From assembly GCA_030674185.1 (NCBI GenBank), contig JAPXFY010000031.1, forward strand, positions 41,858,532-41,922,531: DNA of 64,000 nt. Reading direction: 5' to 3'. This document shows positions 35,501 to 49,873 of the stretch, piece by piece (position 1 is the stretch's first letter; each line of letters begins with the position of its first letter). The position numbers were made by a program, and so were the translations under genes. The stretch is from Monoplex corrugatus. Taxonomy: Eukaryota > Mollusca > Gastropoda > Littorinimorpha > Ranellidae. The notes under the pieces are model-generated. The model was given only the letters and a program-made list of their open reading frames with translations. It had not been told where the DNA came from and did not search any database.

Positions 35501-38500
35501 AAATGACAGTGCCAGGTGCTGGGCCATTGTCTTAAAATCACATCCACTGAAATATGCTGAATACTTGCATACTAACAGATGATGCCTCACTCTTGCGAAC
35601 CAATGTGCATTACTTTGCTGTCTTTATAAAAAATGTCATAACTGACAGTTGCTCTACATTTTGCCCCTTCATCTGTTTCTTTTTTTTTTTACTTTCTTCT
35701 CTCCTTCATTTCCAGATTTTGATTTTTCTTTTAGATTAAAGTGTGTTTACTGTTACATATAAAACAAATGAAACTGTGTAAAGAAAAAGCCCTAAGAAGT
35801 TCAAGAAATACATGCAACAGCAAATACATTACAAATTACATCTGAAAATGATCTGATTAAAAAAATAAAAACAAAAACAAAAACAGATGACAAACTGCAA
35901 CAACAATAACAACAACAAAGATTTCTTTCTCGAAGTGTCAATTTGTTCAATATAGCAGCACCTGGATGAATCTATATACATTAACATGACAGATGTCATA
36001 TGATAGAAAGATCTAAACTAATCATGACCCAAGTGACAAGCCTGCACATAAACCTTTTATACTGAATAAGTCTGCCTCTATACACAGACTCAAGCAAGTT
36101 CTTGTTTTCTTATATGAAGGAACATTCAAGAAAATTCTATGCTCTGCCTTTCAAAGTAATTTCTAGTAAAACAATCCCATTAATCTGCCATTGTTCCCCA
36201 CAAATACCTCCTGTTATTTTCAGTCTGTGCACTGCGAGTCCTACAACAAGTTTCCTTCTTAAGTGGCTTTACATCCTAGATGGCAGTAGTCTAACAAGAG
36301 TCAATGATCTGATGGTAATTCATCTACATACCAATACTGTTCTTCATCTTCAGCTGGAACAGTTCTAAAACAATGGCCACACACACCAAAAAGTAAGAAT
36401 TAATATTAACAAGAACGCCAAAGGAGAGGGAAAAAATATAAAACAGAAAGCCAAAGGAAAGGGAAGAAATATTAAACAGAAAACCAAACAAAAGGGAAAA
36501 AATATTAAACAGAAAGCCTTCGCTAGTGACAAAATTAAACAGAAAACCAGCCACCCACAGAAAAACAAAACCCAAAACAACGTCAGGCTGTGGCGCAGAG
36601 CACACAGCGCAGCGCCAATGAAAACAGCAAACACTACGTACCTTTCATGCAAAAACAGAAATACGGAGCTAGAACACAGGACTAATGCACAGGAAATTAG
36701 CCAGTACAGAAACATCCATATCTACCTAGAGGAGCGGCCCAACAGACGCAGAGCAGGTCAAAGCGAGATCAGGTCACCAAGGGCTCTTGAGAGATGGTTA
36801 GGGTGCCTGATCGCTTGGTGAAAGAAATGGTCAACACATCCCCTGGGGGTATGTACAAATCCTAGAAAGGGGCAAAGCCAAAATGAGTCCTTCAGCATGG
36901 CAAGACAAACGACTTACTGACTAATTTAATCAAATAATTCCTTCAGCACTGCAAGCCAAAGACTAACGAAAGACTGATTAGACAATTCATTCATTCAGCA
37001 TGGCAAGACAAATGAATTATTGACTAATTTAATAAAATAATGCCTTCAGCAATGCAAGCCAAAGACTAAAGAAAAACTGATTAGATAACTAATTCATTCA
37101 GCATAGCAAGAGATGAAAGACTGATTAGATAAATAAATAATTCATTCAGCATGGCAAGACAAAGACTGATGAATAACTGATGAATGAACTGAAAAATTCA
37201 TGCAGCACTGCGGAGACAAAGACTAATCAATAAATGATTAAATAAACATAGTTAACTGACTAAATGAACGATTCCTTCAGCACTGCAAGACGAAGGCTAA
37301 TCAATAAATGATTAAATAAACATAGTTAACTGACTAAATGAACGATTCCTTCAGCACTGCAAGATGAAGACTAATCAATAAATGATTAAATAAACATAGT
37401 TAACTGACTAAATGAACGATTCCTTCAGCACTGCAAGATGAAGACTAATCAATAAATGATTAAATAAACATAGTTAACTGACTAAATGAACGATTCCTTC
37501 AGCACTGCAAGATGAAGACTAATCAATAAATGATTAAATAAACATAGTTAACTGACTAAATGAAAGATTCCTTCAGCACTGCAAGACGAAGACTAATCAA
37601 TAAATGATTAAATAAACATAGTTAAGTGACTAAATGAACGATTCCTTCAGCACTGTAAGACGAAGACTAATCAATAAATGATTAAATAAACATAGTTAAG
37701 TGACTAAATGAACGATTCCTTCAGCACTGCAAGACAAAGACAAATAAAAAACTACCTAGTGACAAAGAAAATGATATCTTCAGCACTGCAAAACAAAGAC
37801 TAATGAATAGTTTATCAACACAGGAATAATGTCTCCAGCAGTGTGAGACAAACGCTAATCAATAACTGATGAAATAAATGATTCCTTCTGCAATGCAAGA
37901 CAAAGACTAATGAACAAACGAATAACAGTAAATAAACTAATTTATCAAAAGTGACTTTTTGGTGGGGGGGGGGGGGGGGGAGGGGGACAGAAATGTCCCA
38001 TCTTCAATTGGTCTGACAACCAGAAGCTTCCAGCCTCGATGTAGAGAGTGAAATAATATATGATTAGTCCACCCAGAAAGTTTTTGAGCTACTGTTTCTC
38101 AGTTCCTAATTTTTCTAATGACTTTGCTGTGTTTGCATCGATGTTGACAAAGAATCGTAGTATAAAGATTTGGTACAGCAGACAGACACCTGCCTCTGCC
38201 ATATTTATCAAATGAAATGGATAACGCGTACCTAAAATAACAAAACAAGACAGGCAAAAATGTTTGGCCAAGCTTTGTGCATTTATTCTTTGTTGTCTTC
38301 TATATATGTTTGACAAAAGCCAGTTGGCCAACATTTTTTTCATCCTGCCATGTGAAGTGGAGTCAACTTTATAATCACCTCTCAAAGACAGTCATGATAT
38401 TTTTCTGGGGGTGTGCATGCCGGGTGTTTTCATACTTCCATATGCTGCCAAACACCAGTATGGCTTACAGGATCTTTAACGTTTGTATTTGATATTCTGT

Positions 38501-39962
38501 TATGTATCATCATCATCATGTGCCCTGTCACATGGCATTCGTGATCACAGCTCTCCATACGAATCTATCTCTTGTCGCTGCAAGTATATCTCCCACCCTC
38601 CCTGTCCTCAGCCACTCTGCAAGTTCGTTCAATATTTTCTCCATGGCTCCACCTGGTCTTCTCTTTCCCTCCAGCTTTCCGATTGTGACCAGGTGCTCTA
38701 ATTTCTCTGTCGTCATAAAATGTCCTATAAATGTTGCTTGTCTTTTCCTAATCTTCTTTATTAATGATCTTCTTGTGTCTGCCTCCCTCAACACTGTCTT
38801 GTTTGATTTCCTTGCTGTCCATGTAACTCACATCACTCGTCTTCTGTATGTATATAAACACAAAAAGGATTCAGACACTAGCTGGTCAACACAAATGTTG
38901 AACTGGGAGACCTAGAAAATCTCCACACCTTTAACCATAGCCTTGAATCTTCCCACTGGAAACAAGATATCCTAACCTCTTGACCGTCATGCCCATCGGG
39001 TCTAAGGAAACAATCGGCAGGTTTATTCTCTGTCATCTTCAAGCTATGATTCTTTGTCAACACAAAGCCCTTAACGAGAAGAAGAATGTTGAAACAGTTA
39101 TCCAAAAACTTACTATACGGACTGACCCACAGATGATTCAACTCTTGTCTAGTGAAGGCTTCGCAAAGAAGCTGAAAAACTTGCGACTGTTTGACCAACT
39201 CCCATCTTGAAGGCAGGCTGGCTAGCTCTTTGAACACAGCTATGGACTCAAGATCCGTTATCTTGAGTTCAATCCCAGCATGGAACATAAAGCCTGGCTT
39301 GTTTGCAGTTTACCTCAATGCTCCAATCATTTTGGAGGTGTCAGCTTAGTGTTGCATAATTCCTGTCTGTTCTCTGCCCCCCCACCCCCCCCATTTCAAG
39401 ACCTTGCCAGCACATAGGGCTTTGCACAGGCTCCAAGAATCTGCCAGATAATCATTGGTAGATTTGGGTGAAGCTCCTATGGAATTGTCTGAGTGTACTG
39501 AATCCCTTTTCAACAAACTTCAACCTCTACATTGAACAGCTGAAGGTGAAAATTAATTCCTTTAAATGGCAAGAAAAGCAAACATGACTCATGTTTTCAT
39601 ATTTTGGGGTATTCCGAACACTAACCCTTTCACTCCCTTCATCGTTTTCCAGCTTCTGACCAAAGCTAACAGAAGCTGGTAAACAGGGTAAGGAAGCGAA
39701 AGGAGCAATATGAAGACATGATACAAGTTGACTAAAGAGGGTAAGCACAAAATGTAGTCATACCCACAACCCATCTTGTTAAAAATGTCATTCATAACAG
39801 TCTCAGTCAATATACTGCCAAGCCGTAAGCATTAGCGATAAATGCAAAAAACCTTTCCACATGCTATAGGACACAAGGCCAAATTCATCCCCACACACAA
39901 AGCAAAATTTCATCCCTTTCACAAAAAGGAAAATTCATGACTGTCCAGAAGGCAAATTTCAT

Positions 39963-40022
<60 letters not shown>

Positions 40023-43000
40023 CACACACCAAAACCAAATAAATAAAAAAAAATTCATCCCATTCCCAGAGAAATATGTCTTTTTTGTAGTGTTCCAACT
40101 TTTTTTTTTAGGGGGGGGGGAGGGGGGGGGGGAATAGTGTCTGCAAATCTGCACTGCCCACACTACCCGATACACTGCTGTTAAATCTGTATAATCCATC
40201 TTTGATGGACATGCGTGCTGGGTGTTTTCATGTTTCCGTAAAAACAGCCATGTACATGATTTACATGATCTTTAACATGCGTATTTGATATTCTGCATGC
40301 ATATACACATGAAACCGGTTTAGGCACCGGCAACTCTGCATATATTGATAAGCTGACCGAGTCCAAAACAAGTGTGACTGCATGTGTTCAAGCAAACAGG
40401 AACCAGAAAAAACACGAAAAAAAATAAGAACACGTATTTAATACAACAACACAAGACAGGCTCAAATTTTCCGCCAACCAGCCTTTGTCAAGTGTAAGAT
40501 CACAAACAAACAAACAAACAAACACCAGATACAAAAATTAGGGAAGTTTCAGTCTTTTTCTCATACAGTGGACGGAGCAGCAAGGATGTTTCAGTCTTTT
40601 TCTCCTAATTTTTGTATCTGGTGTTTGCTTGTTTGTGGTCTTACGCTTGACAAAGGCCAGTTGGCTGAAAATTTGCGCCTGTCTTGTGTTGTTGTATCAA
40701 ATACGCGTTCTTATTTTTTTTTCGTGTTTTTTCTGGTTCATGCTGACTGAGTGATCAAAAAAAAAAAAAAAAAAAAATCCTTAAACCATCAAACTGAGAT
40801 GTCCAGGTATGCTTGAACTCAAAACCTTCAGACTGGAAGCTGATGTTTACTCACTTCACTACCGTGCCTGTCACTCCAAGCGATGATTTTCACCTATCAC
40901 ACAACGCAACGTTGATATACACACACTGTATCCCAAGCAAAGTTACCTTTGCCTTACACAAATTTTATCCATTTACATAACAAGAAAATGTGTATCAGAA
41001 CACAGGAAAGAAACCCATTCACCCATTTTACAAAAAAGCAGAATTGACCCCCTTTACATGATAGCAAAGCACATGGTACTCAACTATTTCACATTCTCAC
41101 AGGTACTGATCCGTTCATGGTTTTTAACATCATGATAACAACAAGTCTAAAGATAATAATAACAAAAGCAACAATTTATTCATCTTTGTCACAACAGAGG
41201 GTTTATTCTGTGAAATCTGGGCTGCTACCGTAGGCTCAGCACGTTCCCACAATACAGCCCCCCCCCCCCCCTTTCATTTCAACCTTTGTCCGCATGTTTT
41301 TCTCTTTATCTATAAGACTTTGATACAGAATTTTACCAGAGACAGCTCTACGTTGCAGAAGGTACCTTCATGTACTTGAAATGAATACTGCATATAAGGC
41401 CTCAATTTATCGTTTCATTTGAAAGACTAGCACCCAGACCATAAATCAGTCTCACGGAGGAGAAAAAATCCTTGACACACCAGGGGATCAAACCTGGGAC
41501 CTTATCACACTTCGTTTAAGTGCTTTACCCAGTAGGCCACCACTCCAATAAAAAAACAGATAATGTATCATTAGTTTCTTCTGGTTTTCTATTCCTTCAT
41601 TTACTCAAAATGAAGTGAACTGTGAAGAAGCTGACAGCACAATCAGCAATATGCAGCCTTCTCCAAAAACAAAACAAAACAAAAATCATACAAGGATGTC
41701 CCAAGTAAACAAAATCACACAGATGCTGTAGACTTTCTCATCAACTTTGTACACTGTCGTAAGTCTCAATGACAGTGTTAATAATTAAAAACACAGACAG
41801 TTCCACAATGTCACAGATACATCCATTCTGTCATGTGACAGAGTAGATCTTAAAAACTCACAGATGCTTTAGTTTCATGTAAAACTGTCATGTTAGCCGA
41901 GCCTTAACAACAGACTTTGCAGATACTGCTTCAAGCTCAAACTTAAAGTGAGAATAATTACTTAGATCATACTTTTATTGTTATTGCTGTTTAAAGCCCA
42001 GATGACTGTGTAGAGCCATATCAGAGCTTTAACCGTTTCAAAACATACAAAAATTCAACAGAAAAAAAAAAGAAGAAAAAAGTGCACATATCAATGCATT
42101 CGTGCACATAATCTAAAGACATGCCCTGGCATTGACCACTTCATCCAATTAATCACACAGGGATTTAACCATACCTAAGGACAACAAAACATATAAAAAT
42201 GGGCATAAATCACCTAAAATTGCTTCTGCATATCTCACCTCCCTAGAGCCAAAAATGCATTTTATACATGTACCTAATTATCAATCCTAACAAAAAGTAT
42301 GTAAGACTTCATTGAACACAGACAGGTGAATGGACCAGCAAGGCAGAAAATGATAGGAAGAAATGACAGAAAGCAAAGATAGTTCTTATTAGCTGTCTAA
42401 ACAAAAACTCAGTAAGATATGATCATGTCTCTTTGTGTTTCTGGTTTCTATTAATGCCTTTGGCTCCTGCACCCTATCCACCAGCTGCACAAACTTAACC
42501 CTTTGACTCCCTCACCCTACCCACCAGCTTTCTGCAGGAAGCTGGTGAATAGGGTGAGGGAGTCAAAGGGTTAAGTTTTTGCTTTGCTAGTATGGTTGAC
42601 AATGCAGGATGCTGGTGGACAGGACGCAGGAGTCAAAGGGTCATTTGAATGCTGTCAGTCTCTATGGTTTAAATTACCACCAAGACACACACAACACAAA
42701 ACTGATGACTCTCTCATTAGTCTTGTATCAACCTGTACAGCAACCCTTGTTCTAATTCAAAAGGCAATAAAAACAAACAGCAACTTCATTTCTAAGCGTA
42801 GATGTATTCACTGACATGGTTGTCTCCGTAATCCAAAAATTCCATGCAAGTTGTACCAGTTATGCTGGCAACGTTCCACTCTAAAACTGTTAGTATGCAA
42901 TCAACCCCTGAAGCTTAGCTGTTAGTGCTGCAGTGCTGGCTTGTGGCAACATGAAACAACCAGCATTCAGGCCCACTAAAGATGCTGACCAAGCAATAGC

Positions 43001-44968
43001 ACAAAGAGTAAGGCAGTTCAACTAATAATTACGTCCACAGTTCACCTAATAATTAAGTTCACAGTGCTCCTACTGAAAGTCCTGATTAATCGAATAACAT
43101 GCAGCGAGTCCAGATGAGCTTGGAGATAGCCCTATACAAAAATGATTTATAGTACTGAAAATATCTTGCTACTTCCACAGTTTCAGTTTCAGTTTCAATT
43201 TCTCAAGATGACATCTCCGCGCTTGGAATGAATTCCATATGCACAACGTCACAGGTACCGTGTGATGGAGAACATCTGAATGATCACGGCACAAGCCTTA
43301 AGCCTGCACATAAATCCATGAGCTGGCCAGGTCCCGAGGTCCTACCTAGATAGTTCCATAACCCTGAGGTCATAGGGGAGTGAGGTGGGGAGACCTCAAC
43401 TTGCCCCAGGGCCAGCACCATGAGGGCAGTGCCCATCCCTCTCCTTCGCTTCAAATTCATGTTCATTTCACATTTCTTTTAACCAAGACTTCAGAAAGGC
43501 AAGAAGGCTAATTGGTCTTCAAGGGGTGGGACCTGGGAAATCAACCTATCTCTCCAATGTTTTTCACCAAGGCAGCCAGGAAATGCCCTGCTCTTCCTAA
43601 TTTTCAACTGTCGTGGGATCTTTAGCATGCCAGCCAGAAGGCACATGGGTCCGACTTGATTTTCATCCCCTTCCAAATGACTAGATGTTCAGTCGATTTT
43701 ACAGTTAAACTGAGGAGAAAAGTCGAGGCCTCTACGGGGAGCAAACCCTGGAACCTCAAGTTTAGTTATTGGCAGGCGAACATCTGAACCATTCGGCCAC
43801 TCTTCTCCCTTCTTCCACAATGATGCGGTAATAGGAAGGGGCTGATCCCAACTGTGGAACAAAGACACCTCCAAATGCTGTATCAACTTGCCATGAGCAC
43901 CATGAAGATGATTACAGCAGAGACGGGGAAGTGTAGAGCAGTCTCTCCTACTCTACACAGAACTTGGTGGAACCTCCAGAGGAAGATTTCACTACTGGCA
44001 GATAGATTAGCTTCAGTCTTTCTTTCTGGACTCTGTGGTAAGATGTGCATTTCTGCATAGGACTGTAGCAGCACTGCCAACAAGACTGACACCTATTTAT
44101 CAGCCTTAACTATTGTCCTCCGAAACTAAAGGAGCCATATACAAATCATATACGTGTGTGCATGCGTGTGTGCATGTGTGTGTGCGCGTGTGCATGCATG
44201 AGTGCATGTGTGTGTGTGTGTGTGTGTGAGAGACTCTGTGTTATGTGTGTCTCTCTGAATGTACATGCGTGTGTGTGCGTGCGCGCGCATGTGTGTGCAT
44301 GCTCGCATGTGTGCATACATGCGTGCATATGTGTGTGTATTACATACATACTGATCTTGTGATTATCTGCAGTTGAAGCAACAGGAGAAAGCAGCAAAGC
44401 CAAAAAACACCCCACCCCTTAAAACTTACGCACCATTTGTAAAGCAGGAGCGCTGTCTTTCAAAAAACCCAAAAAAAACACCAAGCCCCAAGCAAACAAA
44501 AACAACCATCAAGAAATGAAATCAAATTAATAATTGCAGAGGAGAGGGCTGTGACGAGGAGCTGTAATTCACATTTCTCACCACCTCAGCGTCAGACAGA
44601 CAGATTCTCCAATTTGTACTGCTGTTACACCAAACTCAAAACAAGTCAAATCAATGTACAGGAATCAAGAACCAACTCCCATCTCAAGCCCTATCCACCC
44701 TAAAAACCATACAAAGAAACAGTTGAACAAACCAACGAACAAACTCCAGCTTACCGGTCTGTAGACGGAGTGATGATTCTTGATGTCACGGGCGATGCGT
44801 AAGAGGATGTCTGGGAGAAGCGATGAAAGCGATGAGGAGAAAGGCAAGCCACACCGTCAGGCTAGACATGACCTCAATTTGTACCCAGTAAAAATGGTTG
44901 GTACTTGTCGCCCAGTTTCTGTGAAATGTCAATAATAATAATAACAACAACAACAACAACAACAACTA

Positions 44969-45003
<35 letters not shown>

Positions 45004-48000
45004 CATTCTCATACAGAAGTCTTCATACAATCTCTGTGAACTATTAATAGTAACAATAATTAAGAAGACTTCATCAAGCCTTTGTGAAATATCAATAAAA
45101 ACAATAATAAAAAAGACTTTGCCCAGTATCTGTGAAATATCAATAATAACAGTAATAAAGAAGACTTTGTCTACTCTCTTTGAAATATCTATAATAACAA
45201 TAACAAAGATTTCGCCCAGTCCCTGTGGCATATCAATAATAAAAGTCTCTTCCCAGTCTCTGTGATATAACAATAACAACAATAACAAAAGTCTTTGCCC
45301 AATCTCTGTGAAATATCCATAATAACAATAACAAAAGTCTTTGCCCAGTCTCTGTGAAATATCCATAATAACAATAATAAAAGTCTTTGCCCAGTCTCTG
45401 TGAAATATCAATAACAACAATAATGAAAGTCTTTGCCCAGTCTCTGTGAAATATCAATAATAACAATAATAAAAGTCTTTGCCCAGTCTCTGTGAAATAT
45501 CAATAACAACAATAACAAAAGTCTTTGCCCAATCTCTGTGAAATATCAATAACAATAATAAAAGTCTTTGCCGAATCTCTGTGAAATATCAATAATAACA
45601 ATAATGAAAGTCTTTGCCCAGTCTTTGTGAAATATCAATAATAACAATAACAAAAGTCTTTGCCCAGTCTTTGTGAAATATCAATAATAACAATAATAAA
45701 AGTCTTTGCCCAGTCTCTGTGAAATATCAATAATAACAATAATACAAGTCTTTGCCCAATCTCTGTGAAATATCCATAATAACAATAATACAAGTCTTTG
45801 CCCAATCTCTGTGAAATATCCATAATAACAATAATAAAAGTCTTTGCCCAGTCTTTGTGAAATATCAATAATAACAATAATAAAAGTCTTTGCCCAGTCT
45901 TTGTGAAATATCCATAATAACAATAATAAAAGTCATTGCGGAATCTCTGTGAAATATCAATAATAACAATAATAAAAGTCTTTGCCCAGTCTTTGTGAAA
46001 TATCCATAATAACAATAATAAAAGTCATTGCGGAATCTCTGTGAAATATCAATAATAACAATAACAAAAGTCTTTGCCCAGTCTTTGTGAAATATCAATA
46101 ATAACAATAACAAAAGTCTTTGCCCAATCTCTGTGAAATATCAATAATAACAATAACAAAAGTCTTTGCCCAGTCTCTGTGAAATATCAATAATAACAAT
46201 AATAAAAGTCTGCCCAGTCTCTGTGAAATATCAATAATAACAATAATAAAAGTCTTTGCCCAGTCTCTGTGAAATATCAATAATAACAATAATAAAAGTC
46301 TTTGCCCAGTCTCTGTGAAATATCAATAATAACAATAATAAAAGTCTTTGCCCAGTCTCTTTAAAATATCAATAATAACAATAACAAAAGTCTTTGCCCA
46401 ATCTCTGTGAAATATCAATAATAACAATAACAAAAGTCTTTGCCCAATCTCTATGAAATATCAATAATAACAATAATAAAAGTCTTTGCCCAGTCTTTGT
46501 GAAATATCAATAATAACAATACTAAAAGTCGTTGCCAAATCTCTGTGAAATATCCATAACAACAATAACAAAAGTCTTTGCCCAGTCTCTGTGAAATATC
46601 ATTACTAATAATAATTGTACAAAAAAGTCTTACACCTTGTAATGTTCATCATCATCATCATCTAATTACGCAATCGCTGCGGTTGTTGGAGATGGGGGTG
46701 GGGAGGGGGGGGGGTCGGGAAGACTAATAGGATGCAGCAGCAGACAGAATTCTCCACATCTGTCTCTGACGTTCAGCAACAAGTACATCAGGCCTACTGA
46801 GATTGGCCTTGTCTTTGATATTTGCCACCTAGCTCTTTCTTTATCAAACTTTTTTTTCTTTTTTACTTTATAGGGTTTTGATTTTTTTGGTGCATGTATG
46901 CACACTGTTTTTGCCTACACTGCAGGTGGTGTGTTGTATGCTCCATCTTTGGTGGGCATACATACTGGGTGTTCTCACGTTTCTATAAGCCACCAGACAA
47001 TGACACTGTTTACAAGATCTTTGATGTATTTGATGTTCTGTGTGCATATACACGCGAACAGTAGTTAGGCACTGGCTGATTGGTAAACATGTTGACCTAC
47101 AAGATCTTTAACGTTTGGTAAACATGTTGACCTACAAGATCTTTAACGTGCGTATTTGATGTTCTGTGTGCATATACACGTGAACAGTAGTTAGGCACTG
47201 GCCGATTGGTAAACATGTTGACCTAAAAGATCTTTAACGTTTGGTAAACATGTTGACCTACAAGATCTTTAACGTGCGTATTTGATGTTCTGTGTGCATA
47301 TACATGTGAACAGTAGTTAGGCACTGGCCGATTGGTAAACATGTAGACCTATAAGATCTTTAACGTGCGTATTTGATGTTCTGCATGGATATACATGCAA
47401 ATGGCTGTTCGGCGCTGGCAAATCGGCACACACGTTGACCTGGGATATCAGAAACATTTCCATCCTTTACGCACCAGATATCCAGGCAGGATCGAACGCA
47501 GACCTTACCATCAGAAGTCTGACATTTATCCTCTTGCCCACCACATTTCTATGTCAGTCTTTCAATGACCTCCTTCTAAGTTTCCCTGAAGGACAGTCTT
47601 GGCGTGTGTCATGGTGGATGACATGGCCAAATCAAGAAAGCTTGTGTTATTCCATGGTTATCTAGAGCAATTCCTATGAGCCCATTAATAAAGAAGATTA
47701 AGACAAGACAACAAACATAGCTTGTGTTATTCCACGGTTATCTAAAGCAGTTCCTATGAGCCCATTAATAAAGAAGGTTAAGACAAGACAACAAACATTT
47801 ATAGCACATTTTCTGAGGCCAGAGAAATTAGAGCACCTGATCGCAACAGGTAAGCTGGAGGGAAAAAGAACACCAGGTAGATGCAAAGAGAAAATATTGG
47901 ACTGACTTGCAGGGTGGCTGAGGACAGAGAGGGTGGGAGATTACTTGCAGCGACAAGGGATTGATTCATAGGGAGGGCCAAGATCACCAACGCCATGCGA

Positions 48001-49839
48001 CAGGGCATATGGTGATGATGATGATGATGATGATGATCCATAAGGGTGTCTTGTGTCATAATGAGAGTTCATGTCTGCCATGTGTGTCTGCATGTGTATA
48101 TGTGTGAACAAACATACACGCATGTATACATATGTTGAAAACTTACGGCCATATGATGCCGGAGACCAAAAAAGACATGGCCAAATTGCCGACAGCGGAA
48201 AAAGCGTAGGCAGCAAAAATGGGCCAGGACCAGTAATGTGTCAGAAAGGCCAGCTGTACACACACCACAAGGACACATTGTAATTCATATCTTGTCTTTG
48301 CTGTTGTTTACTATCAAATTTCTATTTTATTATGATTCTATGCATTAACACTACCTATGAATACTCTCACCTGTTGGCATCACTGGGTTCAATGTTGGCT
48401 GCTGCACTCTTTGACACTACTACTCTCCCCCAAATGGCTCTGTCTTGGCTTTTGTGTACAATTTCCTAAATATTTAGGCCACTGATGTTAATAAAGGGAT
48501 AAAACTATCCCCAATCACTTCAACCAATCAGACCACTCAATCAATGACATCCGAGTGAAAGGTCTGTGGCTTCTATACAATAACAGCACCATAGACAGGA
48601 AAGACAGAGAATCCCATACAATAACAGCACCATAGACAGGAAAGACAGATTCCCATCTCATAAATAAACTTGGAACACGTAAACCATATGGTCTTAATGA
48701 CAAACCATAAGTAATCCATTGTGCAACAGAATTCAGAAATGCCATTTCATGTTTCTTCCTGTTCCCAGGTCTACCTGATTCGTTGCACTAGGCACAATCC
48801 ACTCCCTTACCTCTTGGCTTTTGCCCTGTACCTTCTTCAGAACAGGGCGATACCAATATGGCATGTCCACTTCTCAAAATTGCAGAACTCATCTCACTTC
48901 CCCTTTGACATCATAGTTGCCTCCCCTCTCCCCACTTCTTACTACTGCTCATGAAGACATGGGCATTCCATTTGGTCCCTTTTAAGTTTTTAGTCCTGTT
49001 TTTATTATCTGTTGTTTGGTGTTTGTGGTCTGTTTGTGACCGTGCGTTCACGCTTGACAAAGGCCGGTTGGCCAAAAATTTGCGCTTGTTTTGTCTTGTT
49101 TTGTTAAATACGCGCTTACATTGGTTTTCTTGTTCTTCTGGTTCCTGTTTGCTTGGGCGCGGGCAGTCGCACTTGTTTTGGACACTGATGTTGGTTATGT
49201 TCATGATGTATTGAGACTGGAGGTCTGCCTTTCTTCCTTTTTGCCCCTGTTTTTCCTTGAAAAAGGGTTGCCATGAAATCCGTGTTCTTGTTGCGTGATA
49301 CACGGCCAATGTTTTTTCAGTCTTCTCTTGTTGATGTCTGCTAGTAGTTTTCTGGTGGTATCAAGTTCTTCCAGGACACTTTCATTAGTTCTTCGGTCTG
49401 TCTATTCGACACAGAGTGGTCTCCGATAAAACTACATCTCTGCTGCCTCAATTCTTTTACATCAGCTTTTCTGAGAGTCCATGCTTTGCAGTCATAAATC
49501 ATGACTGGCCAGATCAAATATTTTAAAAGTTTAATTTTCAGGCCTTTTGGTATGCCTCTGTCTTTCCAGATAATGTTGAGTTGGACCATTTTTTGCTTTG
49601 CCAATCCAATCTTGCATCACATACTATAAACTACAATAAACAAACAAAATCCATTCAAGTGTGTATGTTCAAAATTCGTAGGACAGTTGGCTGACTCATT
49701 TGACAGAACTATGCATTAAAGATCTATAATAATAATAATAATTACAATATTTATATAGCGCAAAATCTTGATAAAATCAAATCTAAGCGCTGAAAACACA
49801 CACACCACGCACACACGCACACGCACGCACGCACGCACG

Positions 49840-49873
<34 letters not shown>

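Noticed and set aside
44929..46289. Several - strand frames of up to 163 codons reading IFHRDWAKTF or ISQRLGKDF
   Set aside because: By-products of the 46-bp satellite, not a protein gene; the interest of the array is its splice-site likeness.
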